Source: Actinomycetes bacterium | GTDB taxonomy: Bacteria; Actinomycetota; Actinomycetes; Mycobacteriales; Micromonosporaceae | Direction of reading: 5' to 3' | NCBI GenBank assembly: GCA_023402505.1 | Contig: JAEYGD010000236.1 | Location: 1-20,498 of the forward strand | Length of the DNA: 20,498 nucleotides | Shown here: positions 6,960-14,575 of the stretch, one piece after another | How positions within the stretch are numbered: the first letter of the stretch is position 1 | Layout of the letters: each line of letters opens with the position of its first letter | Notes under the pieces: generated by a model | The model's input: the letters and a program-made list of their open reading frames with translations, nothing else | Told to the model about the DNA's origin: nothing | Database searches by the model: none | Translations under genes and position numbers: made by a program

Positions 6960-8440
6960 CCGTGGGCGCCGACCGGCTCGGCCTCGGCACGCTGAGCCGG
7001 GTGCCGCCGGCCAGCCGTCCGCTGCTGCCGCCCGGCTCGGCGCGCGCCGGCATCGTCCACCTCGGCCTCGGCGCCTTCCACCGCGCCCACCAGGCCGTCT
7101 ACACCGAGGAGGCGATGGCCGCGGCCGGTGGGGACTGGGGCATCGTCGGGGTGGCCCCGCGCAGCCGGGAGGTGGTGGACGCCCTCGCCGCGCAGGACCA
7201 CCTGTTCAGCGTCACCGCCACCAGCGGGCAGGGCGCCGACACCCGGGTGGTGGCCGCCCTCGCCGGGGTACGGCAGGCGGCCGGCGACCCGGCCGGCGTG
7301 GTGGCCCTGCTGGCCGACCCGGCCATCCGGGTGGTCACGCTGACCGTGACGGAGAAGGCGTACCAGCTGGACCCGGTCACCGGGCGGCTGCGCCCGGACG
7401 CCGCGGTGGCGGCCGACCTGCGCGGGGACCGGCCTCCGGCCACCGTGCCCGGACTGCTGCTGCGCGGGCTGCTCGCCCGCGCCGCCGCCCAGGGCCCGCC
7501 GCTGGCCCTGGTCAGCTGCGACAACCTGCCCGCGAACGGCCGCCGGCTGCGCGGCTTGGTCGAGCAGTCGGTGGAGTACGCGCGGGTGTCCGAGCCGCTG
7601 GCCGGCTGGATCCGCGACCGCGTCACCTTTCCGGGAACCATGGTGGACCGGATCGTGCCGGCCAGCACGCCGCGCACCCTCGACCTGGCGCGGGACGCGC
7701 TCGGGGTGGCCGACCTGGCGGCGGTGACGGCCGAGCCGTACCGGCAGTGGGTGATCGAGGACGACTTCCCCGGCGGACGGCCGGCGTGGGACCGCGCCGG
7801 GGCGGTGCTCACCGGCGACGCCGGGCCCTGGGAGCGGCTGAAGCTGCGGGCCCTCAACGGGGTGCACTCGGCGGCGGCGTACCTCGGGGCCCTGGCCGGC
7901 CGGGAGACGGTGGCCGAGGCGCTCGCGCTGCCGCACCTGACCACCGTGCTGCGGCGGCTGGTCGCCGAGGACGTCGCGGCGAGCTTCACCCCGCCCGACG
8001 GCGTCTCGGTGGTCGCGTACGGGGAGGAGGTGCTCGACCGGTTCGCGAACCCGGCCATCCACTACCGCACCCTCCAGGTGGCCACGGACGGCTCGCAGAA
8101 ACTGCCGCAGCGGATCCTGCACACCATCGTCGACCTGCGCGGGCAGGGGCGGCCGGCGCGTTGGGGCGCCCTGGTGGTGGCCGCCTGGATCCGTTTCGCC
8201 GCCGGCACGGCCGACGACGGTACCGCGCTCCCGCTGGCCGACCCCCTCGCCGACCGCATCCGGTCGGCGCTGGCGGGCGCCCCGGCCACGCCGGCGGGGG
8301 CGGTCGACGCGCTGTTCGGGCTCCGCGAGGTGTTCCCGGCGGAGGTGGCCGAGGACGACGACGTGCGGGCCGACGTCACCGCCTGGCTGGCCGACCTGGC
8401 CCGGCACGGGGTCGCCGCGACGCTGGCGGGCATCCGGTGA
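6950..8440 (+). CDS. Mannitol dehydrogenase-family hexuronate reductase (fructuronate/tagaturonate reductase-like)
   Basis: This 496-residue member of the long-chain polyol dehydrogenase family (MtlD, UxuB, UxaB) has the N-terminal NAD-binding start GIVHLGLGAFHRAHQAVY, the family phrase LVSCDNLPANG, a mid-region TFPGTMVDRIVP and the catalytic K298-x4-N303-x2-H306 in KLRALNGVHSA. Next to uxaC it most likely reduces D-fructuronate to D-mannonate or D-tagaturonate to D-altronate. A mannitol or arabinitol dehydrogenase cannot be excluded from sequence alone. ATG 6950 lies inside the end of the dehydratase gene (10-base overlap), and its TGA overlaps the next GTG by four bases. The open frame extends in frame back to about 4571, but that part lies over uxaC and the dehydratase in another frame and is not coding. 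Confidence 0.88.
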   Translation: MAVTVGADRLGLGTLSRVPPASRPLLPPGSARAGIVHLGLGAFHRAHQAVYTEEAMAAAGGDWGIVGVAPRSREVVDALAAQDHLFSVTATSGQGADTRVVAALAGVRQAAGDPAGVVALLADPAIRVVTLTVTEKAYQLDPVTGRLRPDAAVAADLRGDRPPATVPGLLLRGLLARAAAQGPPLALVSCDNLPANGRRLRGLVEQSVEYARVSEPLAGWIRDRVTFPGTMVDRIVPASTPRTLDLARDALGVADLAAVTAEPYRQWVIEDDFPGGRPAWDRAGAVLTGDAGPWERLKLRALNGVHSAAAYLGALAGRETVAEALALPHLTTVLRRLVAEDVAASFTPPDGVSVVAYGEEVLDRFANPAIHYRTLQVATDGSQKLPQRILHTIVDLRGQGRPARWGALVVAAWIRFAAGTADDGTALPLADPLADRIRSALAGAPATPAGAVDALFGLREVFPAEVAEDDDVRADVTAWLADLARHGVAATLAGIR

Positions 8441-9651
8441 ACGGGCGGGACGTGCCCCGGGTCGTCGTGGTCGGGGCGAACGGGCACGGCCGCTGGCACC
8501 GGCGGGCGATCGCACCGCTGCACGCCGCCGGCCGGGTCACGCTGGCCGCTCTGGTGGACGTGCGCCCGGTCGAGGCGGACCCGGCGGCGCCGGTGCCGGA
8601 GGGCGCAGCCCTGTTCACCGACCACCGGGAGATGCTGCGGGCGTTGCGTCCGGACGTGGTGGTGGTGTGCACCCCGCCGCACACCCACCTGCCGATCGCC
8701 CTCGACGCGCTGGCCGCCGGCGCGGACCTGCTGCTGGAGAAGCCGCCGGTGGTGTCCATGGCCGAGCACCGGCGTCTCGCCGCGGCCCTGGCCGACACGG
8801 GCCGGGCCTGCCAGGTGGGATTCCAGGCGCTCGGCTCGGCAGCCCTGGCCGAGCTGGCCGCCGCGGTCGCGGCGGGCCGGCTGGGTCCGCCGCAGCGGAT
8901 CGCGACGGTCGCCGCCTGGCAGCGCTCCGACGGCTACTACGCCCGCGCGCCCTGGGCCGGGCGGCGCACCCTGCACGGCCGGCCGGTGCTGGACGGCGCC
9001 CTGGCCAACCCGCTCGCCCACGCGGTCATGCAGTGCCTGGCGGTCGCCGCGGTGGCCGCCGGCGGGCCGGTGGAACCGGAGCTGGTCGAGCTGGAGCGCT
9101 ACCGGGTGCGGCCGATCGAGGTGGACGACACGGCGGTGCTGCGGGTGACCCCGCGGTCCGGTCCGCCCGTGGTGGCGGCGGTGACCCTCGCCGGCGAGGA
9201 GTTCGTCCCGGGCGAGGTGATCGTCACCGGTCCCGCCGGCCGGGCCGTCCTGGAGTACCCGACGGACCGGTTGACGCTGCCTGGTGACGTCGCGGCCCGT
9301 ACCGTGCCGGGCCGGCGGGGCCTGCTGGAGAACCTGCTGGACCACCGGGTCGACCCGGACGGGGTGCCGCTGATCGCCCCGCTGGCGCGGACCGCACCGT
9401 TCACCGCGGTCCTGGACGTGATCCGGTCGGCCCCGGACCCGGCGCTGCTCGGCGGTGACCGGGTGACCGCCACCGGTGCGGGCCTGGAGCGGGTGCTCAC
9501 CGTCCGGGGCGTGAACGAGGTGCTGCGGCGCGCCGCCGACCGGGGCGAGTTGCCGTCGGAGTTCGGGGTGCCCTGGGCGACGCGGCCGCACCGGGTACGC
9601 CTGTCGAGCGCGGCCGGACCGCAAACGCGTGCAAACGATCTCGTGAGGTGA
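8437..9651 (+). CDS. Second Gfo/Idh/MocA-family oxidoreductase
   Basis: This 404-residue protein starts at GTG 8437, overlapping the preceding stop as GTGA. It has a Rossmann start (VVVVGANGHGRWHRRAI), a dinucleotide-domain core VVVVCTPPHTHLPIALDAL and the EKP hallmark at 101-103 (LLLEKPPVVSM). The catalytic domain is less typical: where many relatives have GGxxxDxGxHxxD, this one has PVLDGALANPLAHAVMQC, so active-site chemistry may differ. It is unlike the first oxidoreductase of the operon and is not a recent duplicate. It is the last gene of the unit. Its final codons contain two GCAAACG copies resembling the operator half-site (9621-9637). Substrate unknown; a role with uronates or deoxy-sugar acids is inferred only from linkage. 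Confidence 0.85.
   Translation: MNGRDVPRVVVVGANGHGRWHRRAIAPLHAAGRVTLAALVDVRPVEADPAAPVPEGAALFTDHREMLRALRPDVVVVCTPPHTHLPIALDALAAGADLLLEKPPVVSMAEHRRLAAALADTGRACQVGFQALGSAALAELAAAVAAGRLGPPQRIATVAAWQRSDGYYARAPWAGRRTLHGRPVLDGALANPLAHAVMQCLAVAAVAAGGPVEPELVELERYRVRPIEVDDTAVLRVTPRSGPPVVAAVTLAGEEFVPGEVIVTGPAGRAVLEYPTDRLTLPGDVAARTVPGRRGLLENLLDHRVDPDGVPLIAPLARTAPFTAVLDVIRSAPDPALLGGDRVTATGAGLERVLTVRGVNEVLRRAADRGELPSEFGVPWATRPHRVRLSSAAGPQTRANDLVR
9621..9637. repeat. Direct repeat of GCAAACG spaced 10 bp
   Basis: GCAAACG occurs at 9621-9627 and 9631-9637, one helical turn apart, at the very end of the oxidoreductase gene and about 190 bases before the PL1 start. The heptamer also occurs in the operator-like site at 2698-2711. 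The second copy, TGCAAACG, matches a LacI half-site plus its central CG. No inverted partner is seen, so a regulatory role is only possible. Confidence 0.3.
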
Positions 9652-9673
9652 CCGCCGGACGAATGGGACAGAG

Positions 9674-9709
9674 ACCGTCGTACCCCCGACAGCTGATGGC
9701 GGGGACGGT
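9674..9709 (+). terminator. Possible bulged-hairpin terminator after the uronate operon
   Basis: ACCGT (9674-9678) pairs with ACGGT (9705-9709), and CCCCG (9684-9688) with CGGGG (9700-9704), with an unpaired left-side bulge and an 11-base loop. It is 23 bases after the stop at 9651. It has no T-run, as is common in actinomycetes, and the bulge makes it weaker than the hairpin at 12589-12622. Confidence 0.35.
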
Positions 9710-9754
9710 GCGCGCTGGGTCCGGCGACTGCAACGAACCTGCACATCCAACACA

Positions 9755-9784
9755 TTGATTCTATTTGATGAGAAAACCTACCGT
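9755..9784 (+). promoter_or_regulatory. Probable promoter of the pectate lyase genes
   Basis: TTGATT (9755-9760) and TACCGT (9779-9784) are 18 bases apart in an AT-rich island (about 9741-9790) that stands out from the GC-rich surroundings. Transcription would begin near 9790, about 37 bases before the ATG at 9827. Confidence 0.45.
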
Positions 9785-9785
9785 A

Positions 9786-9812
9786 TTCCTGTTGGCAGAC
9801 CCACGACAGGAA
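9786..9812. promoter_or_regulatory. Inverted repeat over the pectate lyase transcription start
   Basis: TTCCTGT (9786-9792) and ACAGGAA (9806-9812) are perfect reverse complements separated by 13 bases. The half-site centres are about two helical turns (20 bp) apart, directly after the presumed -10. This could be an operator or, in RNA, a leader hairpin; its right arm also holds the AGGA closest to the start. It is unlike the TGCAAA operator, so a different regulator would be expected. Confidence 0.4.
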
Positions 9813-9826
9813 CAGGCGGTGCAATC

Positions 9827-11173
9827 ATGCGGAGACCCGGAGTGGCCGCGACGCTGGTCGTCGCGACGCTCGCGCTGGTGCCCGGTTCGGCGGTGGCCGC
9901 CCCGGACGGGGACCGGCTCGCGCCGGTCGCCCGGATGCTCGGACGCCAGGCGTTGCCGCCCGCCGACGGCTGGGCCGCCGCCGGGCCCGGGACCACCGGC
10001 GGCTCGGCGGCCAGCCCCGAGCAGGTGCACGTCGTCACCAGCCGCGCCGAACTGGTCGACGCGCTCGGGGGCGACAACGCCACCAACCGCGCCAACGCCA
10101 CCCCGAAGATCATCTTCGTGGACGGCGAGGTGGACGGCTTCGAAGCCCCCGACGGCACCCCGCTGGAGTGCGCCGACCTGGCCGACCCGGAGTACTCGCT
10201 GGAGGCGTACCTGGCCGCGTACGACCCGGCGGTGTGGGGGCGGGTGGCGCCCAGCGGGCCCCTGGAGGAGGCGCGACGGCGTTCGGTGGCGAACCAGACC
10301 GCGCACACGCAGATCAACGTCGGCCCGAACACCACGATCGTCGGTCTGGGCGGCGCGCGGCTCACCGGCCTGACCCTGATGATCGACAGCGCCGACAACG
10401 TCATCGTCCGCAACCTGACCTTCGACGACGCCCGGGACTGCTTCCCGGCGTGGTCCCCCACCGACGGCGACGCCGGCAACTGGAACTCCCAGTTCGACCA
10501 GATCTCCGTCCGGCGCAGCGAGAACGTGTGGATCGACCACAACACCTTCACCGACGGCGACAACCCGGACAGCGCGCAGCCGGTGTACCTCGGCCGGCCG
10601 TACCAGGTGCACGACGGCTCGCTGGACGTCACGCACACCGCGAGCCTGGTCACCGCGTCCTGGAACCGGTTCGTGGGACGGGACAAGGTGATGCTGATCG
10701 GCTCGTCCAACACCGTCGGCCCGGACGTCGGGCGGCTGAACGTGACGCTGCACCACAACCTCTTCGACGGCACCCTCCAGCGGCTGCCCCGGGTCCGCTT
10801 CGGGCAGGTCGACGTCTACAACAACCACTACCGGCTCGGCGGGGACGGCTACGAGTACGCCATCGGGGTCGGCGTCCAGTCCGCCACCCACGTCGAGAAC
10901 AACCACTTCACCCTCGGCGCCGGGATCACCGCCGCGGACCTGCTCCACGACTGGGGCGGCACCGCCGTCACCACCCGGGGCAACGTGGTCGACCCGGCCG
11001 GCGGGCGGCCCCGTCCGGTCGACCTGGTCGCCGCGTACAACGCCGGGCATGAGCCGGACCTGTCCCCCGACGCCGGCTGGACCCCCACCCTGCGCCACGG
11101 ACCGGTGCTGCCCGCCGTGGCCGTGCCGTTCGTGGTCGACGTGTTCGCCGGCGCCGACCGCCTGCTCCGCTGA
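9827..11173 (+). CDS. Secreted pectate lyase, polysaccharide lyase family 1
   Basis: This 448-residue secreted enzyme cleaves polygalacturonate by beta-elimination. ATG 9827 gives a Sec signal peptide (MRRPGVAATLVVATLALVPG, cleavage near AVAA at about 25). An upstream in-frame TTG (9755) would add residues before it and overlaps the promoter. The parallel beta-helix carries PL1 signatures: IIFVDGEVDG, TTIVGLGG, the motif W235-I-D-H (VWIDHNTFTDGD) for the Ca site region, VMLIGSS, and the catalytic RxPxxR at R319-R324 (RLPRVRFGQVDVYNN). Length fits the family. It is 33 bases upstream of a PL3 lyase gene, and both probably share a transcript ending at 12589-12622. The products, unsaturated oligogalacturonides, would feed the neighbouring uronate genes. 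Confidence 0.93.
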   Translation: MRRPGVAATLVVATLALVPGSAVAAPDGDRLAPVARMLGRQALPPADGWAAAGPGTTGGSAASPEQVHVVTSRAELVDALGGDNATNRANATPKIIFVDGEVDGFEAPDGTPLECADLADPEYSLEAYLAAYDPAVWGRVAPSGPLEEARRRSVANQTAHTQINVGPNTTIVGLGGARLTGLTLMIDSADNVIVRNLTFDDARDCFPAWSPTDGDAGNWNSQFDQISVRRSENVWIDHNTFTDGDNPDSAQPVYLGRPYQVHDGSLDVTHTASLVTASWNRFVGRDKVMLIGSSNTVGPDVGRLNVTLHHNLFDGTLQRLPRVRFGQVDVYNNHYRLGGDGYEYAIGVGVQSATHVENNHFTLGAGITAADLLHDWGGTAVTTRGNVVDPAGGRPRPVDLVAAYNAGHEPDLSPDAGWTPTLRHGPVLPAVAVPFVVDVFAGADRLLR

Positions 11174-11206
11174 CACCCCGTCCACCACCACCCCCGGGAG
11201 AGCACC

Positions 11207-12583
11207 GTGCACCTGAGACGTACGCCCCGACGGGCGCTGGCCGCGGCGGTCACCGCCGGCGCCACCGCCACCGTCCTGGCCGTGGGCCTGTCGTCGGCCT
11301 TCGCCGCCACCGTCTTCACCGACACCTTCGACGACGGCGACGCCAGCGGCTGGTCGAAGTCCGGCGGCGACTGGTCGGTCGTCACCGACGGCTCCGGCGT
11401 GCTCCGCCAGTCGAAGGCGGACAGCGAACTGGCCCGCCAGTTCGCCGGCCAGAGCGGCTGGACCGACTACCAGGTCCAGGCCCGGGTCAAGCCGCTGTCG
11501 TTCGGCTCGTCCAACGGCCTCGTCGGGCTTGCCGCCCGCGCGGCCGGCAGCACCAAGATGTACCGGCTGGCCCTGCTCGGCTCGGGCCGGGCCGAGCTGC
11601 AGGCGGTGAACGGCAGCCAGATCACCGTCATCGGGTCGGCGTCGCTGGGCGCCGCCACCGGCACCTGGTACACGCTGCGGATCGAGACCAGCGGCAGCAC
11701 GATCCGCGGGTTCGTCAACGGCACCCAGGTCGCCGCCGGCAGCAGCGGCCTGGTCGCCGCCGGGCGGATCGGCCTGGTCACCGCGTACGCGACCGGCAGT
11801 TTCGACGACGTCACCGTGGCCTCCGGTGGCGGCTCCACGCCGACCACACCGCCGGTCAGCCCACCGCCGAACTCACCGCCGCCGAGCTCACCGCCGCCCA
11901 CCACGCCCCCGCCGGCCGGCTGGCCGACCCCCACCGGCAGCGTGAAGGTGGACGCGACGATCCAGGTCTCCGGCAGCTTCGACGGCGGCCTGCGGCGGTA
12001 CTACGGCATCGGCGACGGCGGGCAGAGCGAGAGCCAGGACCCGATGTTCGTGCTCGCCCCCGGGGCCACCCTGCGCAACGTGGTGATCGGCGCCCCGGCC
12101 GGCGACGGCGTGCACTGCGAGGGCAACTGCACCCTGCAGAACGTGTGGTGGGAGGACGTCGGCGAGGACGCCGCCACCTTCCGCGGCGGCACCGCCTACA
12201 CGGTCGACGGCGGCGGCGCCCGCGCGGCCAGCGACAAGGTGTTCCAGCACAACGGATCGGGCACCGTGACCATCCGCAACTTCCGGGTGGAGGACGCCGG
12301 CAAGCTCTACCGGGCCTGCGGCAACTGCTCCACCTCCTACCAGCGGCACGTGGTCATGGACAACGTAACCGCGACGCGGACCGACGCGCTGGCCGGCATC
12401 AACACCAACTGGGGCGACACGGCCCGGTTCAGCCGGATCACGATCCTCGACGACCCCGACCGGGAGACGCGGATCTGCGTCAAGTACCGGGGCGTCCCCA
12501 AGGGCGACGAGCCCGAGGAGATCGGCGCGGGCGCCGACGGGGTCAACTGCCTCTACTCGGCCTCGGACATCACCTGGCGTTAG
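11207..12583 (+). CDS. Modular secreted pectate lyase: beta-sandwich domain, Pro-rich linker, PL3 catalytic domain
   Basis: This 458-residue protein starts at GTG 11207 with GGGAG six bases upstream. Residues 1-33 are a signal peptide ending AFA. About 35-206 form a LamG/CBM66-like (family-16 or DUF1080-type) beta-sandwich (FTDTFDDGDASGWSKSGG to GSFDDVTVASGGG), probably carbohydrate-binding. Residues 210-243 are a Ser/Thr/Pro linker. The rest is a PL3 pectate lyase with DGVHCEGNCTLQNVWWEDVG, KVFQHNGSGTVTIRNF, GKLYRACGNCSTSYQRHVV and the family's conserved cysteines. PL3 enzymes are calcium-dependent endo-pectate lyases acting on polygalacturonate or low-methyl pectin. Together with the PL1 upstream it gives two unrelated families for one substrate. 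The identity of the N-terminal domain is less certain than the PL3 assignment. Confidence 0.92.
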   Translation: MHLRRTPRRALAAAVTAGATATVLAVGLSSAFAATVFTDTFDDGDASGWSKSGGDWSVVTDGSGVLRQSKADSELARQFAGQSGWTDYQVQARVKPLSFGSSNGLVGLAARAAGSTKMYRLALLGSGRAELQAVNGSQITVIGSASLGAATGTWYTLRIETSGSTIRGFVNGTQVAAGSSGLVAAGRIGLVTAYATGSFDDVTVASGGGSTPTTPPVSPPPNSPPPSSPPPTTPPPAGWPTPTGSVKVDATIQVSGSFDGGLRRYYGIGDGGQSESQDPMFVLAPGATLRNVVIGAPAGDGVHCEGNCTLQNVWWEDVGEDAATFRGGTAYTVDGGGARAASDKVFQHNGSGTVTIRNFRVEDAGKLYRACGNCSTSYQRHVVMDNVTATRTDALAGINTNWGDTARFSRITILDDPDRETRICVKYRGVPKGDEPEEIGAGADGVNCLYSASDITWR

Positions 12584-12588
12584 GTGAC

Positions 12589-12622
12589 GGGGTGCCCGGC
12601 GGCCACGGCCGCCGGGCACCCC
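12589..12622 (+). terminator. Strong intrinsic-type terminator after the pectate lyase genes
   Basis: GGGGTGCCCGGCGGCC (12589-12604) and its exact reverse complement (12607-12622) form a 16-bp stem with a minimal loop, starting five bases after the PL3 stop. There is no T-run, which is usual for high-GC actinomycetes. It would isolate the pectate lyase unit from the GH15 gene. Confidence 0.8.
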
Positions 12623-12686
12623 CGCGCGTACCCCCCGTCCGGGTGGCCCGTCGCCGGATCACGCGCCCCCGCACCGAGCGCCGGTC

Positions 12687-12726
12687 TAGCCTCCGGTCGA
12701 GGGGTGCTCATGGGCGAAGGGGGAGG
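12687..12726 (+). promoter_or_regulatory. Possible -10 element and strong ribosome binding site of the GH15 gene
   Basis: TAGCCT (12687-12692) fits the TANNNT -10 pattern, but no clear -35 is seen. GAAGGGGGAGG (12716-12726) is a strong Shine-Dalgarno sequence ending six bases before the TTG at 12733. It fixes that TTG, rather than the out-of-frame ATG at 12710, as the start. Confidence 0.4.
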
Positions 12727-12732
12727 CCGGCG

Positions 12733-14571
12733 TTGGAGGAATACCCGGCCATCGAGGACCACGGCCTCATCGGCGACCTGCAGACCGCCGCCCTGGTCAC
12801 CCGCAAGGGCACCATCGACTGGTTCTGCGCCCCGCGGTTCGACTCGCCGAGCATCTTCGCCGGGATCCTGGACCGGGAACGCGGCGGATACTTCTCGATC
12901 GTGCCGGACGGTGTGCAGTTCGTCAGCAAGCAGCTCTACCTGCCGGACACCCCGATCCTGATCACCCGGTTCATCAGCGCAGACGGCGTCGGCGAGATCG
13001 TCGACTTCATGCCGGTGACCGGCGAGCAGGCGACCGACCGGCACCGCATCGTGCGGATCATCAACATGGTCCGCGGTGACATGCGCTTCCGTACCCTGTG
13101 CCGCCCGCGCTTCGACTACGGCCGCGAGCAGCACGAACTCGCCATCCTGCCGAACGGCGCCGTCTTCCGGGCCCCGTCGGGGAGCCTGACCCTGCACCTG
13201 TCCCGCCCGGACGGGCGGGCCCTGCCGGTGGAGAACCTCGAGGACCTCGGTGCGGACCTGCTCGCCTTCACCACCATGCACGAGAACGACAGCGCGGCGA
13301 TCGTCATGGAGACCGCCTGCCCGGACGGGCCGCGGGTGATCCCCTTCGGTGAGGTCCAGGAGCTGTTCGAGGCCACCCGGGACTACTGGCGCCGGTGGCT
13401 CGACCGGTCCCGCTACACCGGCCGGTGGCGGGACATGGTGGAGCGCTCCGCGATGACCCTGAAGCTGATGACGTACGCGCCGACCGGCGCCATGATCGCC
13501 GCGCCGACCGCGTCGCTGCCCGAGGAGCTGGGCGGCACCCGCAACTGGGACTACCGCTACACCTGGATCCGGGACACCTCCTTCTCCGTGCGGGCGCTGC
13601 TCGGGTTGGGGTTCACCGAGGAGGCCACCCGGTACACCGACTGGCTCGACGAGCGGGTCCGGGAGGCCGGCAACAGCGCCGCACCACTGAAGATCATGTA
13701 TCGGGTGGACGGTTCGTCCGACCTGCACGAGGAGGTCCTGGAGCACCTGGAGGGCTACCGCGGTTCGGGCCCGGTGCGGATCGGCAACGGCGCGGCCGAC
13801 CAGCTCCAGCTCGACATCCACGGCGAGGCCCTGGACGCCATGCTGCTCGCCGACGAGCAGGGCATCCGCGCCTCCCACCAGGTCTGGCGCAGCACGGTGC
13901 GGATGGTCGACTGGCTCTGCGACAACTGGGACCAGCCCGACGCGGGCATCTGGGAGAGCCGCAGCCACCCGCGCAACTACACGTTCGGCCGGCTCATGTG
14001 CTGGGTGGCGTTCGACCGGGCGATCCGGCTCGCCACCCGCAGCGGACGGCCCGGCGACGTGCCGCGCTGGGTGCAGCACCGGGACGCGATCTACAACCAG
14101 ATCATGGCGCGGGGCTACCACCGGGGTCGCCGCGCGTTCGTGCAGGCGTACGGCGAGGACGTGCTCGACGCCTCGCTGCTCATCATGCCGTCGGTCGGGT
14201 TCATCACCCCGAGCGACCCGCTGTGGCAGTCGACGCTGCGCGCCATCGACCGGGGCCTCGTCTCGGACAGCCTGGTGCACCGGTACAAGCCGTCGGAGGC
14301 GCCGGACGGCCTGCCCGGCGACGAGGGCACGTTCAACATGTGCACCTTCTGGTACGTCGCCGCCCTGGCCTGCTCCGGCCGGCTGGAGGACGCCCGGCTG
14401 GTGTTCGAGAAGATGTTCACGTTCAGCAACCACCTGCGCCTGTACGCGGAGGAGATCGCCCTCACCGGGCAGCAGATCGGCAACTTCCCGCAGGCGTTCA
14501 GCCACCTGGCGCTGATCACCACGGCGGTGACGCTGGACGAGCAGCTCGACGCCGAGGGGTGGCGGCGGTAG
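12733..14571 (+). CDS. Glycoside hydrolase family 15 protein (glucoamylase/trehalase-like)
   Basis: From TTG 12733 the product is 612 residues, beginning MEEYPAIEDHGLIGDLQTAA, the conserved start of this actinobacterial GH15 group. An N-terminal beta-sandwich (about 1-240) precedes the (alpha/alpha)6 barrel with TRNWDYRYTWIRDTSF (W272-D273), GNGAADQLQLDIHGE (E365, likely general acid) and PGDEGTFNMCTFW (E531, likely general base). These enzymes hydrolyse alpha-glucosidic bonds from non-reducing ends; several close actinobacterial relatives are trehalases, so trehalose or maltooligosaccharide are both possible. There is no signal peptide, so it acts in the cytoplasm. It has its own RBS and follows a strong terminator, so it is probably independent of the pectin genes. 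Its stop is only four bases from that of the convergent beta-helix gene. Confidence 0.9.
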   Translation: MEEYPAIEDHGLIGDLQTAALVTRKGTIDWFCAPRFDSPSIFAGILDRERGGYFSIVPDGVQFVSKQLYLPDTPILITRFISADGVGEIVDFMPVTGEQATDRHRIVRIINMVRGDMRFRTLCRPRFDYGREQHELAILPNGAVFRAPSGSLTLHLSRPDGRALPVENLEDLGADLLAFTTMHENDSAAIVMETACPDGPRVIPFGEVQELFEATRDYWRRWLDRSRYTGRWRDMVERSAMTLKLMTYAPTGAMIAAPTASLPEELGGTRNWDYRYTWIRDTSFSVRALLGLGFTEEATRYTDWLDERVREAGNSAAPLKIMYRVDGSSDLHEEVLEHLEGYRGSGPVRIGNGAADQLQLDIHGEALDAMLLADEQGIRASHQVWRSTVRMVDWLCDNWDQPDAGIWESRSHPRNYTFGRLMCWVAFDRAIRLATRSGRPGDVPRWVQHRDAIYNQIMARGYHRGRRAFVQAYGEDVLDASLLIMPSVGFITPSDPLWQSTLRAIDRGLVSDSLVHRYKPSEAPDGLPGDEGTFNMCTFWYVAALACSGRLEDARLVFEKMFTFSNHLRLYAEEIALTGQQIGNFPQAFSHLALITTAVTLDEQLDAEGWRR

Positions 14572-14575
14572 GCGG

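Noticed and set aside
12145..12732. Upstream extension of the GH15 frame into the PL3 gene.
   Set aside because: The extension overlaps PL3 in another frame and crosses the terminator at 12589-12622. TTG 12733 has a strong RBS and the family's usual N-terminus.
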